Below, piece by piece: positions 7,927 to 17,623 of a stretch of 64,000 bases of DNA (the first letter of the stretch is position 1; the number at the start of each line of letters is the position of its first letter). Location of the stretch: NCBI GenBank assembly GCA_029265905.1, contig JAJUGR010000006.1, forward strand, positions 1 to 64,000, read 5' to 3'. The position numbers and the translations under genes were made by a program. The DNA comes from Sporomusaceae bacterium (GTDB lineage: Bacteria; Bacillota; Negativicutes; Acidaminococcales; JAJUGR01). Below the pieces are notes generated by a model. That model did no database searches. It was given only the letters and a program-made list of their open reading frames with translations, and was not told where the DNA came from.

Positions 7927-8402
7927 GATAAGCCAATTTCCGGCGTCGACGGCACCTCTGCCAGGGCGCGTTGCGCCAAGGAAAGGGAAAAGCCTCGCCG
8001 GACCAAATAGGCCAGCAGTTTTTCCCGCCAGCGTTCGTCGCCGCGGTCGATCCTGCGACGGGCAATCGCCCGTCTCGCATGCTCCAGCTCTTCGTCTTCG
8101 CTAACCTGGCGCAGCATTTCCGCCTGCAAACTCGCGTCAACGCCCTGCGCCCGCAACGTCGCTGACAGCTTGGCGCTTCCGGTCGTTGCACTGCGCCGCC
8201 ACATCCGCACCAGCCGTTCGCTGCTGCGCCGGTCGTTTAGATAGCCTCTTTCCCGCAAGCGGGCAACCGCCGCCTGCGCTATTTCTTCCGGGCAGCCGCG
8301 CTGGCGCAATTTCAGCAACAAGGCTGCCTGCGTTATGTCGCAGGCAGCCAGTCGCTTCAGGCAATATTCCAGTGCTGTATCAATCGTCAAGATTGGTTTC
8401 AT
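7923..8402 (-). CDS. recX: Regulatory protein RecX
   Basis: A 159-residue RecX, which binds RecA filaments and modulates recombinase and coprotease activity. It shows the all-helical tandem three-helix pattern, with [29 protein letters not shown] in the first repeat and a C-terminal [16 protein letters not shown] repeat. ATG 8402 lies within the 3' end of recA, a 23-base overlap, so the two are probably translationally coupled and share the SOS promoter upstream of recA. The gene is slightly short but complete. Identification rests on both the helical repeat pattern and the position directly after recA. Confidence 0.93.
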   Translation of the reverse strand: MKPILTIDTALEYCLKRLAACDITQAALLLKLRQRGCPEEIAQAAVARLRERGYLNDRRSSERLVRMWRRSATTGSAKLSATLRAQGVDASLQAEMLRQVSEDEELEHARRAIARRRIDRGDERWREKLLAYLVRRGFSLSLAQRALAEVPSTPEIGLS

Positions 8403-9420
8403 CTTCCACTTCCACCGTTTCTCTCTGCGGCAAGGGGGTCAGGACGGCCGCCGCCCGAATTTTCGCTTCGATTTCCTTGGCAATTTCCAGGTTTTGCTTC
8501 AGGAAGTCTTTCACGTTTTCCTTGCCTTGCCCCAGGCGATGTTCGCCATACGAATACCAGGCGCCGCTTTTGGCGATGATGTCATACTGCGCGCCCAGGT
8601 CAACCAGGCAGCCTTCGTGCGAGACGCCGTAGCCATACATGATGTCAAACTCCGCTTGCTTAAACGGCGGTGCGATCTTGTTTTTGACCACTTTCACCCG
8701 CGTGCGATTGCCGACAATGTCGTTGCCGTTTTTAATTTGTTCTGTTCTCCGCACTTCCATCCGCACGGAGGAGTAGAATTTCAGCGCCCGGCCGCCGGTG
8801 GTTGTTTCCGGATTGCCGAACATGACGCCCACTTTTTCGCGGATCTGGTTGATGAAGATCATGGCGGTGCGCGACTTGCTGATGATGCCCGTAAGCTTTC
8901 TGAGCGCCTGGCTCATCAGGCGGGCCTGCAAGCCGACATGCGAATCGCCCATGTCGCCCTCGATTTCCGCCCGCGGCACCAGCGCCGCCACCGAGTCGAC
9001 GACAATGATGTCGATCGCGCCGCTGCGCACCAGGGCGTCGGCGATTTCCAGCGCCTGCTCGCCATTGTCCGGTTGCGAAATGAGCAGGTTGTCAATATCG
9101 ACGCCCAGCCGCTTGGCATACTCGGGGTCAAGCGCATGCTCCGCGTCGATAAAGGCGGCGAAGCCGCCCAGCTTTTGCGCCTCAGCAATCATATGCAGCG
9201 CGACGGTTGTTTTGCCGGACGATTCCGGCCCGTAAATTTCTATCACCCGTCCGCGCGGTATGCCGCCCGTCCCAAGTGCAATATCAAGCGACAACGTGCC
9301 GCTTGGGATGACTTCCAGATTCATTTTTGTTGACGCTTCACCCAGCTTCATGATCGAGCCTTTGCCAAAATCCTTTTCGATTTGGCGCATCGCCATTTCC
9401 AGCGCTTTGCTTTTATCCAT
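8380..9420 (-). CDS. recA: Recombinase RecA
   Basis: A 346-residue RecA that forms ATP-dependent filaments on single-stranded DNA for homologous recombination and triggers LexA cleavage. Motifs are GPESSGKT (Walker A), [18 protein letters not shown] (Walker B and following loop), the L2 region [17 protein letters not shown], and a short acidic C-terminus ending [12 protein letters not shown] 9420 is used because GAGGTG lies 9 bases upstream; the ORF-track GTG at 9432 is part of that ribosome binding site. It has its own promoter with a LexA box, and recX overlaps its 3' end. Confidence 0.99.
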   Translation of the reverse strand: MDKSKALEMAMRQIEKDFGKGSIMKLGEASTKMNLEVIPSGTLSLDIALGTGGIPRGRVIEIYGPESSGKTTVALHMIAEAQKLGGFAAFIDAEHALDPEYAKRLGVDIDNLLISQPDNGEQALEIADALVRSGAIDIIVVDSVAALVPRAEIEGDMGDSHVGLQARLMSQALRKLTGIISKSRTAMIFINQIREKVGVMFGNPETTTGGRALKFYSSVRMEVRRTEQIKNGNDIVGNRTRVKVVKNKIAPPFKQAEFDIMYGYGVSHEGCLVDLGAQYDIIAKSGAWYSYGEHRLGQGKENVKDFLKQNLEIAKEIEAKIRAAAVLTPLPQRETVEVEDETNLDD

Positions 9421-9453
9421 TACCGACAGCACCTCTTTTCCTCGTCTGGTTCA

Positions 9454-9482
9454 ATTATATACACAAACATTCGTTCGGTCAA
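9454..9482 (-). promoter_or_regulatory. Promoter of recA-recX
   Basis: On the minus strand TTGACC, 17 bases and TATAAT form a strong vegetative promoter. The spacer contains a LexA operator, so it would be repressed until DNA damage. The -35 box lies just upstream (on the minus strand) of the region following the hslO stop codon. Confidence 0.85.
9464..9477 (-). promoter_or_regulatory. LexA (DinR) SOS operator of recA
   Basis: CGAACGAATGTTTG matches the Bacillus-type consensus CGAACRNRYGTTYC at 13 of 14 positions and sits between the -35 and -10 boxes, the position expected for direct repression. Confidence 0.8.
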
Positions 9483-9488
9483 GGTGCG

Positions 9489-10352
9489 TCAGGCGGAACG
9501 CCGGCGCTTTTTTTCGGCCTCCAGCTCCTCTGGCGTCAGCAAATAGACGTCGTTGCAGAAATGGCAGCGGATTTCGGCCGCGCCCTCGGCGATCATTTCT
9601 TCCAGATCCCCTTCGCTCACGGTGCCCAGCAGCTCAAGCGCCCGCGCCCGCGAGCACAGGCACCGGAAGAAGAGCGGCTGCTCGTCGTGAATCGTGAACG
9701 GCAAATCACCGGCAATAGCGGCAACAATCTCTTCCAGCGTTTTTCCGCCGGACAGCAGGGCGGTCACCGGCGGCAACGCCAGCACCGTCTGCGTCAGGTA
9801 CTCCAGCAAGACAGGATTGCTGTCCGGCATCGCCTGGATGAAGTAGCCGCCGGCTGCTGATACGCTTCCGTCCGGCTCGACAAGCACCCCCAGCGCGATG
9901 CTGGAGGGAGTTTGTTCAGACACATATAAGTAATTGGTCAAGTCCTCAGCGATTTCGCCGCTGACCAGTTCCGCCGAGCCGGTAAATGGCATGGCGGACG
10001 CCAGCACGCGGCTGACAGACAGTTGGCCGCGACCGACTGCTTCCCCCACCGCCAGCTTTCCGTTTTTCAACGGCAGGTCGACATCCGGGTGCAGAACGTA
10101 GCCGCGCGCCTGTCCCTCGGAAGCGTCGGCAACGATAAGTCCAAGCGGGCCGTCGCCGTCAATCCGAATGGTGATGCGCTCTTTTTCCTTCATAGTTGCC
10201 GCCAAGAGCAGCGCTCCGGTCAAGGCTCGGCCAAGAGCGGCCGCCGCCACCGGCAGGCAGGCGTGGCGCTGCCGGGCTTCATCGACCAAAGCGGTGGTCT
10301 GGGCGACATAAACGCGTATGCCAGACAACGTGGCCCGCACTAAACGATCCAT
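9489..10352 (-). CDS. hslO: Hsp33 redox-regulated chaperone
   Basis: A 287-residue Hsp33, a cytosolic holdase activated by oxidation. The C-terminal zinc motif is intact: CLC in the segment FFRCLCSRARA and CHFC near residue 270, giving the CxC...CxxC tetrad whose disulfides switch the chaperone on. The N-terminal domain begins MDRLVRATLSGIRVYV, typical of the family. ATG 10352 is preceded by GAGAGGAGC, while the ORF-track start at 10385 overlaps ribH. It follows ribH by 29 bases and could be read through from the riboflavin operon, but the strong recA promoter comes after it. Confidence 0.96.
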   Translation of the reverse strand: MDRLVRATLSGIRVYVAQTTALVDEARQRHACLPVAAAALGRALTGALLLAATMKEKERITIRIDGDGPLGLIVADASEGQARGYVLHPDVDLPLKNGKLAVGEAVGRGQLSVSRVLASAMPFTGSAELVSGEIAEDLTNYLYVSEQTPSSIALGVLVEPDGSVSAAGGYFIQAMPDSNPVLLEYLTQTVLALPPVTALLSGGKTLEEIVAAIAGDLPFTIHDEQPLFFRCLCSRARALELLGTVSEGDLEEMIAEGAAEIRCHFCNDVYLLTPEELEAEKKRRRSA

Positions 10353-10381
10353 AGCAAAATAGCTCCTCTCACGCCGGCAAG

Positions 10382-10855
10382 TCAATTGGCAGGCGGCACA
10401 TTCGACAAGACATCAATCATTTCCAGGGCGCCCAGCATCGCATCGCTGCCCTTGTTGCCCGCCTTTGTGCCGGCCCGTTCAACCGCCTGCTCAATGCTCT
10501 CCGTGGTCAATACGCCGAACATGACCGGCAGCGAACGGTGCAGGGAGACGCTTGCCACCCCTTTGGAAACCTCAGCGCAAACATAATCAAAATGCGGCGT
10601 GCTGCCGCGGATAACGGCGCCGAGGCAGACAATCGCGTCGTACTGGCCGGAAGCCGCCAGGCGGTCGGCGGCAAGCGGTATTTCAAACGCGCCCGGCACC
10701 CAGGCCAGCGTCAAGTCGTCGTCGCTGCCGCCGTGGCGTCGGAACATGTCTTCCGCTCCCTCGATCAGACGGGCGGTGATGAAGGAATTGAAGCGGGCGG
10801 CCACAATCGCGATTTTTTTCCCTTGGGCGGATAATTGACCTTCAATTGTTTTCAT
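10382..10855 (-). CDS. ribH: 6,7-dimethyl-8-ribityllumazine synthase
   Basis: A 157-residue lumazine synthase that condenses the ribitylamino-uracil product of the RibD branch with the four-carbon unit from RibBA. Family motifs are ARFNSFIT near the N-terminus, [28 protein letters not shown] and [24 protein letters not shown]. It has an AAGGAGCGC ribosome binding site. It is the last gene of the FMN-riboswitch-controlled operon ribD-ribE-ribBA-ribH. The length is standard for the family, and the enzyme normally assembles into large oligomers or capsids. Confidence 0.98.
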   Translation of the reverse strand: MKTIEGQLSAQGKKIAIVAARFNSFITARLIEGAEDMFRRHGGSDDDLTLAWVPGAFEIPLAADRLAASGQYDAIVCLGAVIRGSTPHFDYVCAEVSKGVASVSLHRSLPVMFGVLTTESIEQAVERAGTKAGNKGSDAMLGALEMIDVLSNVPPAN

Positions 10856-10883
10856 AGCAAAGCGCTCCTTTATTTTCTAATCT

Positions 10884-12104
10884 TTATTGATTGTTGGCGT
10901 CAGCCGGCGCATTCGACTGGAACATATGTCCCAGCTTTTGCTGCTTGCAGGACAAATAACGTTCATTGTAGCAGTTCGGCGTCATGATCAGGGGCACGCG
11001 CTCCGTAATTTCAATGCCGTAGCCGGCCAGCCCGGCGCGCTTTTTGGGATTGTTGGTGATCAGGCGGATGCTGGACAGGCCCAAGTCCGCGAGGATCTGG
11101 GCGCCGATGCCGTAATCGCGCAGGTCAGCGGCAAACCCCAGCGACAAGTTGGCCTCCACCGTATCCTTGCCCTGGTCCTGCAGCGCATAGGCTTTAATTT
11201 TATTCGCCAGGCCGATGCCGCGCCCTTCCTGTCGCATATAGACGACAACGCCGCACCCCTCTTTTTCAATCATCTCCAGGGCGGAAGCCAGCTGGTCGCC
11301 GCAGTCGCAGCGCAATGATCCCAGCACGTCGCCGGTCAGGCATTCCGAATGCATGCGCACCAGCACGGACTCGCGGTTCTGCACGTCGCCCTTGACGATC
11401 GCGATATGGCATTCGTTGTCGATGTCGTTCTCATAGGCAACGATGCGGAAATCGCCGTAGCGGGTCGGCAATTCCGCTTCCGCAACGCGGCGAACCAGTT
11501 TTTCATTGCCCTTGCGGTAGGCAATCAAATCGGCGATGGTAATGATCTTCAGGTTGTGTTTTTGGGCAAACGCCAGCAGTTCCGGCACCCGCGCCATGGT
11601 CCCGTCTTCGTTCATGATCTCGCAAATCACGCCCGCCGGCGTGCAGCCGGCCAAAACGGCCAGATCGACAGCCGCTTCCGTATGCCCGGTCCGCCGCAGA
11701 ACCCCGCCCTCCCGCGCTTGCAGCGGGAAAATGTGGCCGGGGCGGCGCAGGTCGTGCGGCTTTGTCGCCGGATCGATCAGCGCCTTGATCGTTTCGGCCC
11801 GTTCAAAGGCGGAGATGCCGGTCGTGCAGGAGGCCGCGTCCACCGATACGGTAAAGGCCGTGCCGTGGTGGTCCGTGTTTTTCGTCACCATCTGCGGCAA
11901 GTCCAGCTGCGCGAGCCGTGCGCCGGTCATCGGCACGCAGATTAACCCGCGGCCGTGCATCGCCATGAAGTTAATCGCCTCCGGCGTGGCGTGATCGGCG
12001 GCCATGAGCAGGTCGCCTTCATTTTCGCGGTCCTCGTCGTCTACGACGATGACGATTCGTCCGGCCTTAATGTCCTTTATTGCCTCTTCGATACGTGCAA
12101 ACAT
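10884..12104 (-). CDS. ribBA: Bifunctional DHBP synthase / GTP cyclohydrolase II
   Basis: A 406-residue fusion of two riboflavin enzymes. The N-terminal half (about 1-200) is 3,4-dihydroxy-2-butanone-4-phosphate synthase, with [11 protein letters not shown] and the substrate loop [10 protein letters not shown]. The C-terminal half is GTP cyclohydrolase II, with the zinc site in [20 protein letters not shown] and catalytic RQEGRGIGL. The protein supplies both precursors of the pathway, which is the usual arrangement in Firmicutes. GGGAGACG precedes ATG 12104. The C-terminus is slightly extended ([11 protein letters not shown]). Confidence 0.98.
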   Translation of the reverse strand: MFARIEEAIKDIKAGRIVIVVDDEDRENEGDLLMAADHATPEAINFMAMHGRGLICVPMTGARLAQLDLPQMVTKNTDHHGTAFTVSVDAASCTTGISAFERAETIKALIDPATKPHDLRRPGHIFPLQAREGGVLRRTGHTEAAVDLAVLAGCTPAGVICEIMNEDGTMARVPELLAFAQKHNLKIITIADLIAYRKGNEKLVRRVAEAELPTRYGDFRIVAYENDIDNECHIAIVKGDVQNRESVLVRMHSECLTGDVLGSLRCDCGDQLASALEMIEKEGCGVVVYMRQEGRGIGLANKIKAYALQDQGKDTVEANLSLGFAADLRDYGIGAQILADLGLSSIRLITNNPKKRAGLAGYGIEITERVPLIMTPNCYNERYLSCKQQKLGHMFQSNAPADANNQ

Positions 12105-12137
12105 CTATGCTCGTCTCCCTTCTTTGTTGCGCCAGGA

Positions 12138-12788
12138 TTAGGCAAAACCGTTGCGTTGCAGCGCCGCAAGCGTCAGCCCGGATGCTTGCGGTGCTGCCGG
12201 TTTGGCCGACAGCAATTTCTCAACATAGCGGGCCAATAGGTCCGTCTCGAGGTTGACCTCATCGCCCGGCCGTTTCTTGCCTAAAGTCGTCACTTTTGCC
12301 GTGTGCGGGATAATGGAAACACTGAAGGATTTGTCATTGACGTCGACCACCGTCAGGCTGATGCCGTCGATCGCGATCGAGCCTTTGGCCACGACATAGC
12401 GCAGCACCGCCGGAGTGCAGTTGACGCGGTAGCGCCAGGCAATATCATCGGCCTTATACTCGCTGATGACGCCGATGCCGTCCACGTGCCCGCTGACCAA
12501 ATGCCCCTCCAGGCGTCCGCCGTAAGCCAGCGGCCTCTCCAGGTTGACCGGCGCGCCGGCCTGCAGTTGCTTAAAAGTTGTCTGCTGCACCGTTTCCGGC
12601 ATCACGTCGGCGGTAAACAGCTTGTCGTGCAGGGCGACAACTGTCAGGCATGCGCCGTTGACAGCGATGCTGTCGCCGAGGCGGAGGGTTTCCAGCACCT
12701 TGTCCGCCTTGATGGTCAGCAATATGGATTTCGCCGTGCGTTGTATTGCCGTGACGGCGCCCATTTCTTCAATTAACCCTGTAAACAA
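12138..12788 (-). CDS. ribE: Riboflavin synthase alpha chain
   Basis: A 216-residue riboflavin synthase that dismutates two lumazine molecules to riboflavin. The two lumazine-binding repeats are visible: MFTGLIEEMG...NGACLTV...GHLVSGHVDG, then a second with IDGISLTVV and SIIPHTAKVTTLG. The start is TTG 12788, preceded by GGAGGAG, and overlaps the 3' end of ribD by 16 bases, indicating translational coupling. B. subtilis uses the same gene order. Confidence 0.97.
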   Translation of the reverse strand: MFTGLIEEMGAVTAIQRTAKSILLTIKADKVLETLRLGDSIAVNGACLTVVALHDKLFTADVMPETVQQTTFKQLQAGAPVNLERPLAYGGRLEGHLVSGHVDGIGVISEYKADDIAWRYRVNCTPAVLRYVVAKGSIAIDGISLTVVDVNDKSFSVSIIPHTAKVTTLGKKRPGDEVNLETDLLARYVEKLLSAKPAAPQASGLTLAALQRNGFA

Positions 12789-13903
12789 GACCGCTCCTCC
12801 TTCTCCTCCGGCAGAGGGTAGGCTGTAATCAGCAAATCGGTATCCACCGTCTGGCAGTCCGTGATGGCAAAGCGCTGCGCCAGGGCCAGGCTGGCGACGC
12901 CCTCGCCACCGACCGGTCCCGGACTCGCTTTGCCGCCGATAACCAGCGGCGCCAAATAAACTTGCGCCTTATCGATCAAGTGTGCGGCAAAAAAGCTGCC
13001 CAGCACCGTCGCCCCGCCCTCTACCAGCAAGGAAGTCACCTGCTCCTCCCCCAGCAGCGCCAGCAGGTCCGGCAGGGACACGCGCCCGTTTTCATCCGCG
13101 GGAACGGCGATGACGGTCACGTGCTTGTGCCTGGCCAGCGCGCCAGCGAGCTTCTCTGCTCCAGATGCGGTCGTGGCGACCAGGGTCTTGGCATCCGGCA
13201 CGGTTACGACATGCGCCTCAAGCGGGATGCGCCCTTTGGAATCGACGATAATCCGCAGCGGCTGCCGCCCCTTCGGCAAGCGGCAGGTCAGGGCCGGGTT
13301 GTCCGCAATCACGGTGTCGACGCCGACCAAAATGCCGTCTAGCTCATGGCGCAGCTGCTGCACGCGCGCCCGCGAGGCCGCCGAGGAAATCCATTTTGAT
13401 TCGCCGGTGGCCGTGGCGATTTTGCCATCCATCGTCATGGCGTATTTGGCCACGCAAAACGGCCGCCGCTGCGTAATCCAGTGAAAAAAAATCTCATTGA
13501 GCTTCCACGCCTGTTCGGCCAGCACGCCTTCTTTCACCGTCAGGCCGGCGTCCTTGAGCCGCTGGACGCCGCGTCCGGCCACGCGCGGGTTGGGGTCACG
13601 CACCGCCAGGACGACTTCTTTGATTCCGGCCTGAATAATCGCTTCCGTGCAAGGGCCTGTTCGCCCCCAGTGCGAACAAGGCTCGAGCGTCACATAAATG
13701 ACGGCGCCTTCGGCCTTTTCCCCGGCCTTTTGCAGGGCATGGACCTCGGCATGCGGCTCGCCGGCCCGTTCATGCCAGCCTTCCCCGACGATTTCGCCGT
13801 TGCGGACGACGACGGCGCCGACCATGGGGTTCGGACTCGTCGTTCCCCGCCCGCGGGCCGCCAGCGCCAGCGCGCGCCGCATAAATACTTCGTCTTGCTG
13901 CAT
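12773..13903 (-). CDS. ribD: Bifunctional riboflavin deaminase-reductase RibD
   Basis: A 376-residue two-domain enzyme. The N-terminal deaminase carries the zinc motif HAEVHAL and CSHWGRTGPC; the C-terminal reductase starts about residue 145 (FCVAKYAMTMDGKIATATGESKWIS) and includes VEGGATVLGSFF. It carries out the second and third steps from GTP. ATG 13903 is used because GAGGTG lies 6 bases upstream; the GTG used by the ORF track (13912) overlaps that site. It is the first gene of the operon and lies directly behind the FMN riboswitch. Confidence 0.97.
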   Translation of the reverse strand: MQQDEVFMRRALALAARGRGTTSPNPMVGAVVVRNGEIVGEGWHERAGEPHAEVHALQKAGEKAEGAVIYVTLEPCSHWGRTGPCTEAIIQAGIKEVVLAVRDPNPRVAGRGVQRLKDAGLTVKEGVLAEQAWKLNEIFFHWITQRRPFCVAKYAMTMDGKIATATGESKWISSAASRARVQQLRHELDGILVGVDTVIADNPALTCRLPKGRQPLRIIVDSKGRIPLEAHVVTVPDAKTLVATTASGAEKLAGALARHKHVTVIAVPADENGRVSLPDLLALLGEEQVTSLLVEGGATVLGSFFAAHLIDKAQVYLAPLVIGGKASPGPVGGEGVASLALAQRFAITDCQTVDTDLLITAYPLPEEKEERSCLQG

Positions 13904-13933
13904 AGAATCCACCTCGTTTGATGCGCGGCAAAC

Positions 13934-13974
13934 AAAAAAGTGTATGCGCCCTCATGCCAATGGGACACATACAC
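13934..13974 (-). terminator. FMN-riboswitch terminator
   Basis: On the minus strand GTGTATGTGTCCC pairs with GGGCGCATACAC (two G-U pairs), followed by TTTTTTG. It lies between the aptamer and ribD and would end transcription when FMN is bound. Confidence 0.9.
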
Positions 13975-13994
13975 CTATAACAGTTAACCTGTCG

Positions 13995-14112
13995 CGCCTT
14001 TTTTCATCCAGACTTTACTGTCGGTTCCGGAATCTAACCGGATCTGCCATACGGCTCGCGGACTATACCGCCGGTAGGGAATTAGCTTTCGCTTCACCCT
14101 GCCCCAAAGGCT
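13995..14112 (-). promoter_or_regulatory. FMN riboswitch (RFN element)
   Basis: The minus strand contains the conserved RFN blocks in order: GGGGCAGGGTGAA, ATTCCCTACCGGCGGT, AGTCCGCGAGC, ATTCCGGAACCGACAGT and AAAGTCTGGATG. It controls the riboflavin operon by transcription termination in response to FMN. Confidence 0.97.
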
Positions 14113-14128
14113 TTATTTAACTGCATAC

Positions 14129-14157
14129 ATAGTACCACTACGGAAAAAAAAACGCAA
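14129..14157 (-). promoter_or_regulatory. Promoter of the rib operon
   Basis: On the minus strand TTGCGT, a 17-base spacer rich in T, and TACTAT form a plausible vegetative promoter about 10 bases ahead of the RFN element. Confidence 0.65.
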
Positions 14158-14163
14158 CCCTTT

Positions 14164-14811
14164 TCATGCCTGGCGCAGGCCGGCGATCGCCGCCGCCAGG
14201 TCAGGCGCGCCAAACACCGCTGACCCGGCAACCAGCACGTTTGCCCCCGCCTTGCGGACAAGCGCTGCCGTCTCGGCGTTGACGCCGCCGTCAACCTGCA
14301 GATCGATTGCGCGCCCGCTTTCATCGATCATCTGTCGAAGCAGGCTGATTTTCTCCAGCGCCCGGCCAATAAATTTTTGGCCGCCAAAGCCCGGATTGAC
14401 GCTCATCACCAAAACCAGATCGGCTAAGTCGAGCACCTCCGACACGGCCGAAACCGGTGTTCCCGGATTGATCGACACGCCGGCTTTAACGCCCTGTTCC
14501 TTTATCATCTGCAGCAAGCGATGCAAGTGGCAGGTCGCTTCCGCATGGACAACAATCATATCCGCGCCGGCTTTGACGAATTCTGCAATCCGCGCCTCCG
14601 GATTCGCCACCATCAGGTGGCAGTCAAACGGCAGCTTCGTGTAAGGGCGCAGGCTGGCGACCACCGGCGCGCCGAAGGTGAGATTCGGAACAAAATGGCC
14701 GTCCATCACGTCGATATGAATCCAGTCTGCGCCGGCGGCTTCCAGCCGCTTGATCTCCTCGCCAAGACGGGAAAAATCAGCAGATAAAATGGAGGGGGCG
14801 ATTAATGTCAT
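14164..14811 (-). CDS. rpe: Ribulose-phosphate 3-epimerase
   Basis: A 215-residue TIM-barrel epimerase that interconverts ribulose-5-phosphate and xylulose-5-phosphate. Motifs are [43 protein letters not shown] and LQVDGGVN; the catalytic Asp pair and metal-binding His are in place. It begins 4 bases after rsgA, with the ribosome binding site AAAGGAAG lying in the last codons of rsgA. The prkC-rsgA-rpe order is the same as in B. subtilis. Confidence 0.98.
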   Translation of the reverse strand: MTLIAPSILSADFSRLGEEIKRLEAAGADWIHIDVMDGHFVPNLTFGAPVVASLRPYTKLPFDCHLMVANPEARIAEFVKAGADMIVVHAEATCHLHRLLQMIKEQGVKAGVSINPGTPVSAVSEVLDLADLVLVMSVNPGFGGQKFIGRALEKISLLRQMIDESGRAIDLQVDGGVNAETAALVRKAGANVLVAGSAVFGAPDLAAAIAGLRQA

Positions 14812-14815
14812 TGGT

Positions 14816-15715
14816 TCATCTTCCTTTCGCCTGCCGTATTTCGGCTAGTATCGTCAAGTAGGACTCATAGCGGGAGGCGGCAATCAGCCCAGCCTCCCGG
14901 GCCGCCTTGACCGCGCAGTTCGGCTCATGGTCGTGCGTACAGGGCTGGAAACGGCACTGCCCGGCATAGGCGTGAAACTCCGGGAAGCACTCGGCCAATT
15001 GCCCGGGGGTGACATGGGTAAAGTCCACCACGCTGAAGCCAGGCGTGTCGGCGACGAAGCCGCCGCCCGGCAGCGGCAGCAACTGCGTGAAGCGCGTTGT
15101 ATGCCGTCCGCGGCCGATCTTTTCGCTCACTTCCCCCGTCTCAAGCTGCCAGACAGGAAACAAGGCGTTGAGCAGCGTTGACTTACCGACCCCGGAGGGG
15201 CCTGACAAAACGGAGGTCTTGTTGTGCAGGCAGGCGCGGATGGCATCGAGCCCCTTGTTTTCCTTAGACGAAAAAGCAATGACCTCATAGCCTGCGCGGC
15301 TGTACAAATCAACCCAGTGCCGCACGACTTCCTCGGGCGCTTCGTCCGCTTTGCTCAGGCATAAAACGGCCGGCAGGCCCGCCAGTTCAGCAACCGCTAG
15401 AAAACGGTCCATCTGCAGCGGGTGCGGCTCAGGGTTGCTCAGCGCAAACACGACCAGCACCTGGTCCAGATTGGCTATGGCGGGCTTTAACAGTGCGTTT
15501 TTGCGCGGCAGCGCGGCGTGGATGCGCCCCTCGCCGGCGCCGGCCGGCGGCTCAAATTGAACCAGATCGCCGGCCACAAGCGAATAACGGCTTTGCTTCA
15601 GCTTTCCGCGGATCTTGCACGCCACGAGTGCGGCATCGCTCGCGGCGCCGGTTTCCAAAATATAATAGTAGCCATTGTAAGCCTTAATAATGGTTCCCTG
15701 TTTAATTTCAGCCAT
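14816..15715 (-). CDS. rsgA: Ribosome small subunit GTPase A (RsgA)
   Basis: A 299-residue circularly permuted GTPase that helps mature the 30S subunit. It has an N-terminal OB fold (about 1-65), G4 as LSKADE, G1 as GPSGVGKST and G3 as DTPGF, and a C-terminal zinc domain with [14 protein letters not shown]. The G-motif order G4-G1-G3 is the signature of the family. GGAGGCG precedes the ATG, which is 12 bases from the end of prkC. In B. subtilis this protein is a PrkC substrate, consistent with its neighbour. Confidence 0.98.
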   Translation of the reverse strand: MAEIKQGTIIKAYNGYYYILETGAASDAALVACKIRGKLKQSRYSLVAGDLVQFEPPAGAGEGRIHAALPRKNALLKPAIANLDQVLVVFALSNPEPHPLQMDRFLAVAELAGLPAVLCLSKADEAPEEVVRHWVDLYSRAGYEVIAFSSKENKGLDAIRACLHNKTSVLSGPSGVGKSTLLNALFPVWQLETGEVSEKIGRGRHTTRFTQLLPLPGGGFVADTPGFSVVDFTHVTPGQLAECFPEFHAYAGQCRFQPCTHDHEPNCAVKAAREAGLIAASRYESYLTILAEIRQAKGR

Positions 15716-15727
15716 ACAACGCCTCCG

Positions 15728-17611
15728 CTACAGCTTTTTCTCTTCGATCATGCGCCCATTGCTGTACAACTGGATGCGAATCGAGCCGACGCCCTCCACG
15801 GTCGTACGAATGCGATCGCCTGGTTTGTGCGCATTTTCATACACGGTGCGGCGGCTCCGCGCATCAGTGACAACCACTTGGATTTGCTGTGCTGCGGCGC
15901 CTTCCGGCACAACGAATTCCACCAAGGCCTGCTTGGGCTGTTCGCTTTCCGGCCGCGCAATTGTCAGCTGCACGGCATCGCCCTCCTTGGCCTCCTTGCC
16001 CGGCGCCGGGCGCTGGTCAGCCACGCTGCCGGACGGATAGGCAGTGCCGTACGCTTCGGTCACCTCGCCGAGGGCCAGCTTCAGCGCCCCCAGCTTGATC
16101 TTGACTTCGTTTAGGGACAGGCCCCGGAAGTCAGGCACGACAACGGGCTTGGCCTGCGCCTTGACGATCACAATGTCGATCACGGAGCCTCTGGCCAGCT
16201 GCGATCCGGGCTGCGGATTCTGGCTGAGGATCGTGCCCGGGTTCTTCGTTTTGTCTTCCTGCTCCGTCACCTGGCCGATTTTCAAGCCAAGTCGCTGGAG
16301 CTGCGTTTCGGCATTTTGCTGCAGAAGTCCGCGCAGGTCCGGGACAAGCGACAACTCGCGCCCTTTGCTGACAATCAGCGTAATTTGGCGTTCTTCTTTG
16401 ACGACCGTGCCCGGCTCCGGTTTCTGACCGAGCACCGTGCCAGCCGGCACTTTATCGTCAAAAACCTCCGACAGGGTGACGCGGAGCTTTTGCTGCGTCA
16501 ACTGCATCTGGGCGTCAGCCACTTTCATCCCGACCAGGTTGGGGACTTTGACCTCTGCGCCGCTCCAAAACTTGCCGTAAGAGAAGAAGAGGCCGAGCAA
16601 AAAGCCAACTGCCAGCAACGCGGCCAAGGTTAAGAAAAACTTCTTCCGGCTGGGCTTGTCGGCGGCCGGCGGTTCTGATGCCGGCGGCACATAGGGCGCT
16701 TCCAGCACGGCCGTCTCCTCGCTTTGCTCTCCGGCGCTGACCCTGGGCAACAGGCGCGTTTGGTCGGTCTCATCGTCCAGTTCCGCCGAGCTCAGGCGGC
16801 GCAGCACCGCCTTCAAATCCTGGATTGCGACCGAAGCGGTCGGATACCGGTCGGTCGGATTCTTCGCCAGCAGCCGCGAGACGATCGCGTCGAGCAGCAA
16901 AGGCAGTTCCGGCGCCTTGTCCGCCAGGGATGGCGCCTTGGCCTGCACGTGCATAAGCGCAATCGCCACGGCGGATTCGCCGCTGAACGGCAATTCGCCG
17001 GTCAGCATTTCGTACAAAACAACCCCCAGCGAATATAAATCAGACTGCAGGGTGATTTTCTCGCCTTTCGCTTGCTCCGGCGAAAGATAGTGAACCGACC
17101 CCATAATGGTGCTTGAAGTTGTCGCCGTCGCCGCCGAAATGGCCTTAGCGATGCCGAAGTCGGCGACCTTGGGGAAAAAGTCAGGGGTCAGCAAAATGTT
17201 GTGCGGCTTGATGTCGCAATGCACCACGCCGCGGTCATGGGCATGCTCTAACGCGGAGGCGATCCCGATGGCAATGGCGACGGCGCGAGCGGCGGGCAGC
17301 TTGCCCTGTCGGGCGATCGCCGTCTTCAAGGTTTCGCCGGCAACATATTCCATAACAATATAATGGCGATGGTTGTCCTCGCCGACGTCGTAAATGTTGA
17401 CGATGGAAGGATTGGAAAGGCGTGCCGCCGCCTTTGCCTCCCGCCGGAATCGCGTAATAAACTCGTCGTCGGAGGAAAACTGGGGGCGCAGGATTTTAAC
17501 GGCTACCTGCCTGTCAAGCAGTTGATCGTGGGCCAGATAGACCTCCGCCATGCCGCCGCTGCCAATATGTTGTTCAAGACGATATCGATTGTTTAACAGC
17601 TGTTTTTCCAT
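15728..17611 (-). CDS. prkC: PASTA-domain Ser/Thr protein kinase (PrkC/PknB family)
   Basis: A 627-residue transmembrane kinase. The kinase domain (about 10-270) has GSGGMAEVY, Lys39 in VAVKIL, HCDIKPHN (131-138), DFGIAK (151-156) and SPEQA. A membrane helix lies near 326-346, followed by three extracellular PASTA repeats (VPNLVGM..., VPDLRGL..., VPDFRGL...) and a beta-rich tail. The residue before the catalytic Asp is Cys rather than the usual Arg. It probably senses muropeptides and controls cell-wall synthesis and translation factors. Its partner phosphatase stp lies two genes upstream, with FtsW/RodA and a PBP between them. Confidence 0.97.
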   Translation of the reverse strand: MEKQLLNNRYRLEQHIGSGGMAEVYLAHDQLLDRQVAVKILRPQFSSDDEFITRFRREAKAAARLSNPSIVNIYDVGEDNHRHYIVMEYVAGETLKTAIARQGKLPAARAVAIAIGIASALEHAHDRGVVHCDIKPHNILLTPDFFPKVADFGIAKAISAATATTSSTIMGSVHYLSPEQAKGEKITLQSDLYSLGVVLYEMLTGELPFSGESAVAIALMHVQAKAPSLADKAPELPLLLDAIVSRLLAKNPTDRYPTASVAIQDLKAVLRRLSSAELDDETDQTRLLPRVSAGEQSEETAVLEAPYVPPASEPPAADKPSRKKFFLTLAALLAVGFLLGLFFSYGKFWSGAEVKVPNLVGMKVADAQMQLTQQKLRVTLSEVFDDKVPAGTVLGQKPEPGTVVKEERQITLIVSKGRELSLVPDLRGLLQQNAETQLQRLGLKIGQVTEQEDKTKNPGTILSQNPQPGSQLARGSVIDIVIVKAQAKPVVVPDFRGLSLNEVKIKLGALKLALGEVTEAYGTAYPSGSVADQRPAPGKEAKEGDAVQLTIARPESEQPKQALVEFVVPEGAAAQQIQVVVTDARSRRTVYENAHKPGDRIRTTVEGVGSIRIQLYSNGRMIEEKKL

Positions 17612-17623
17612 CTGTATTTCCTC

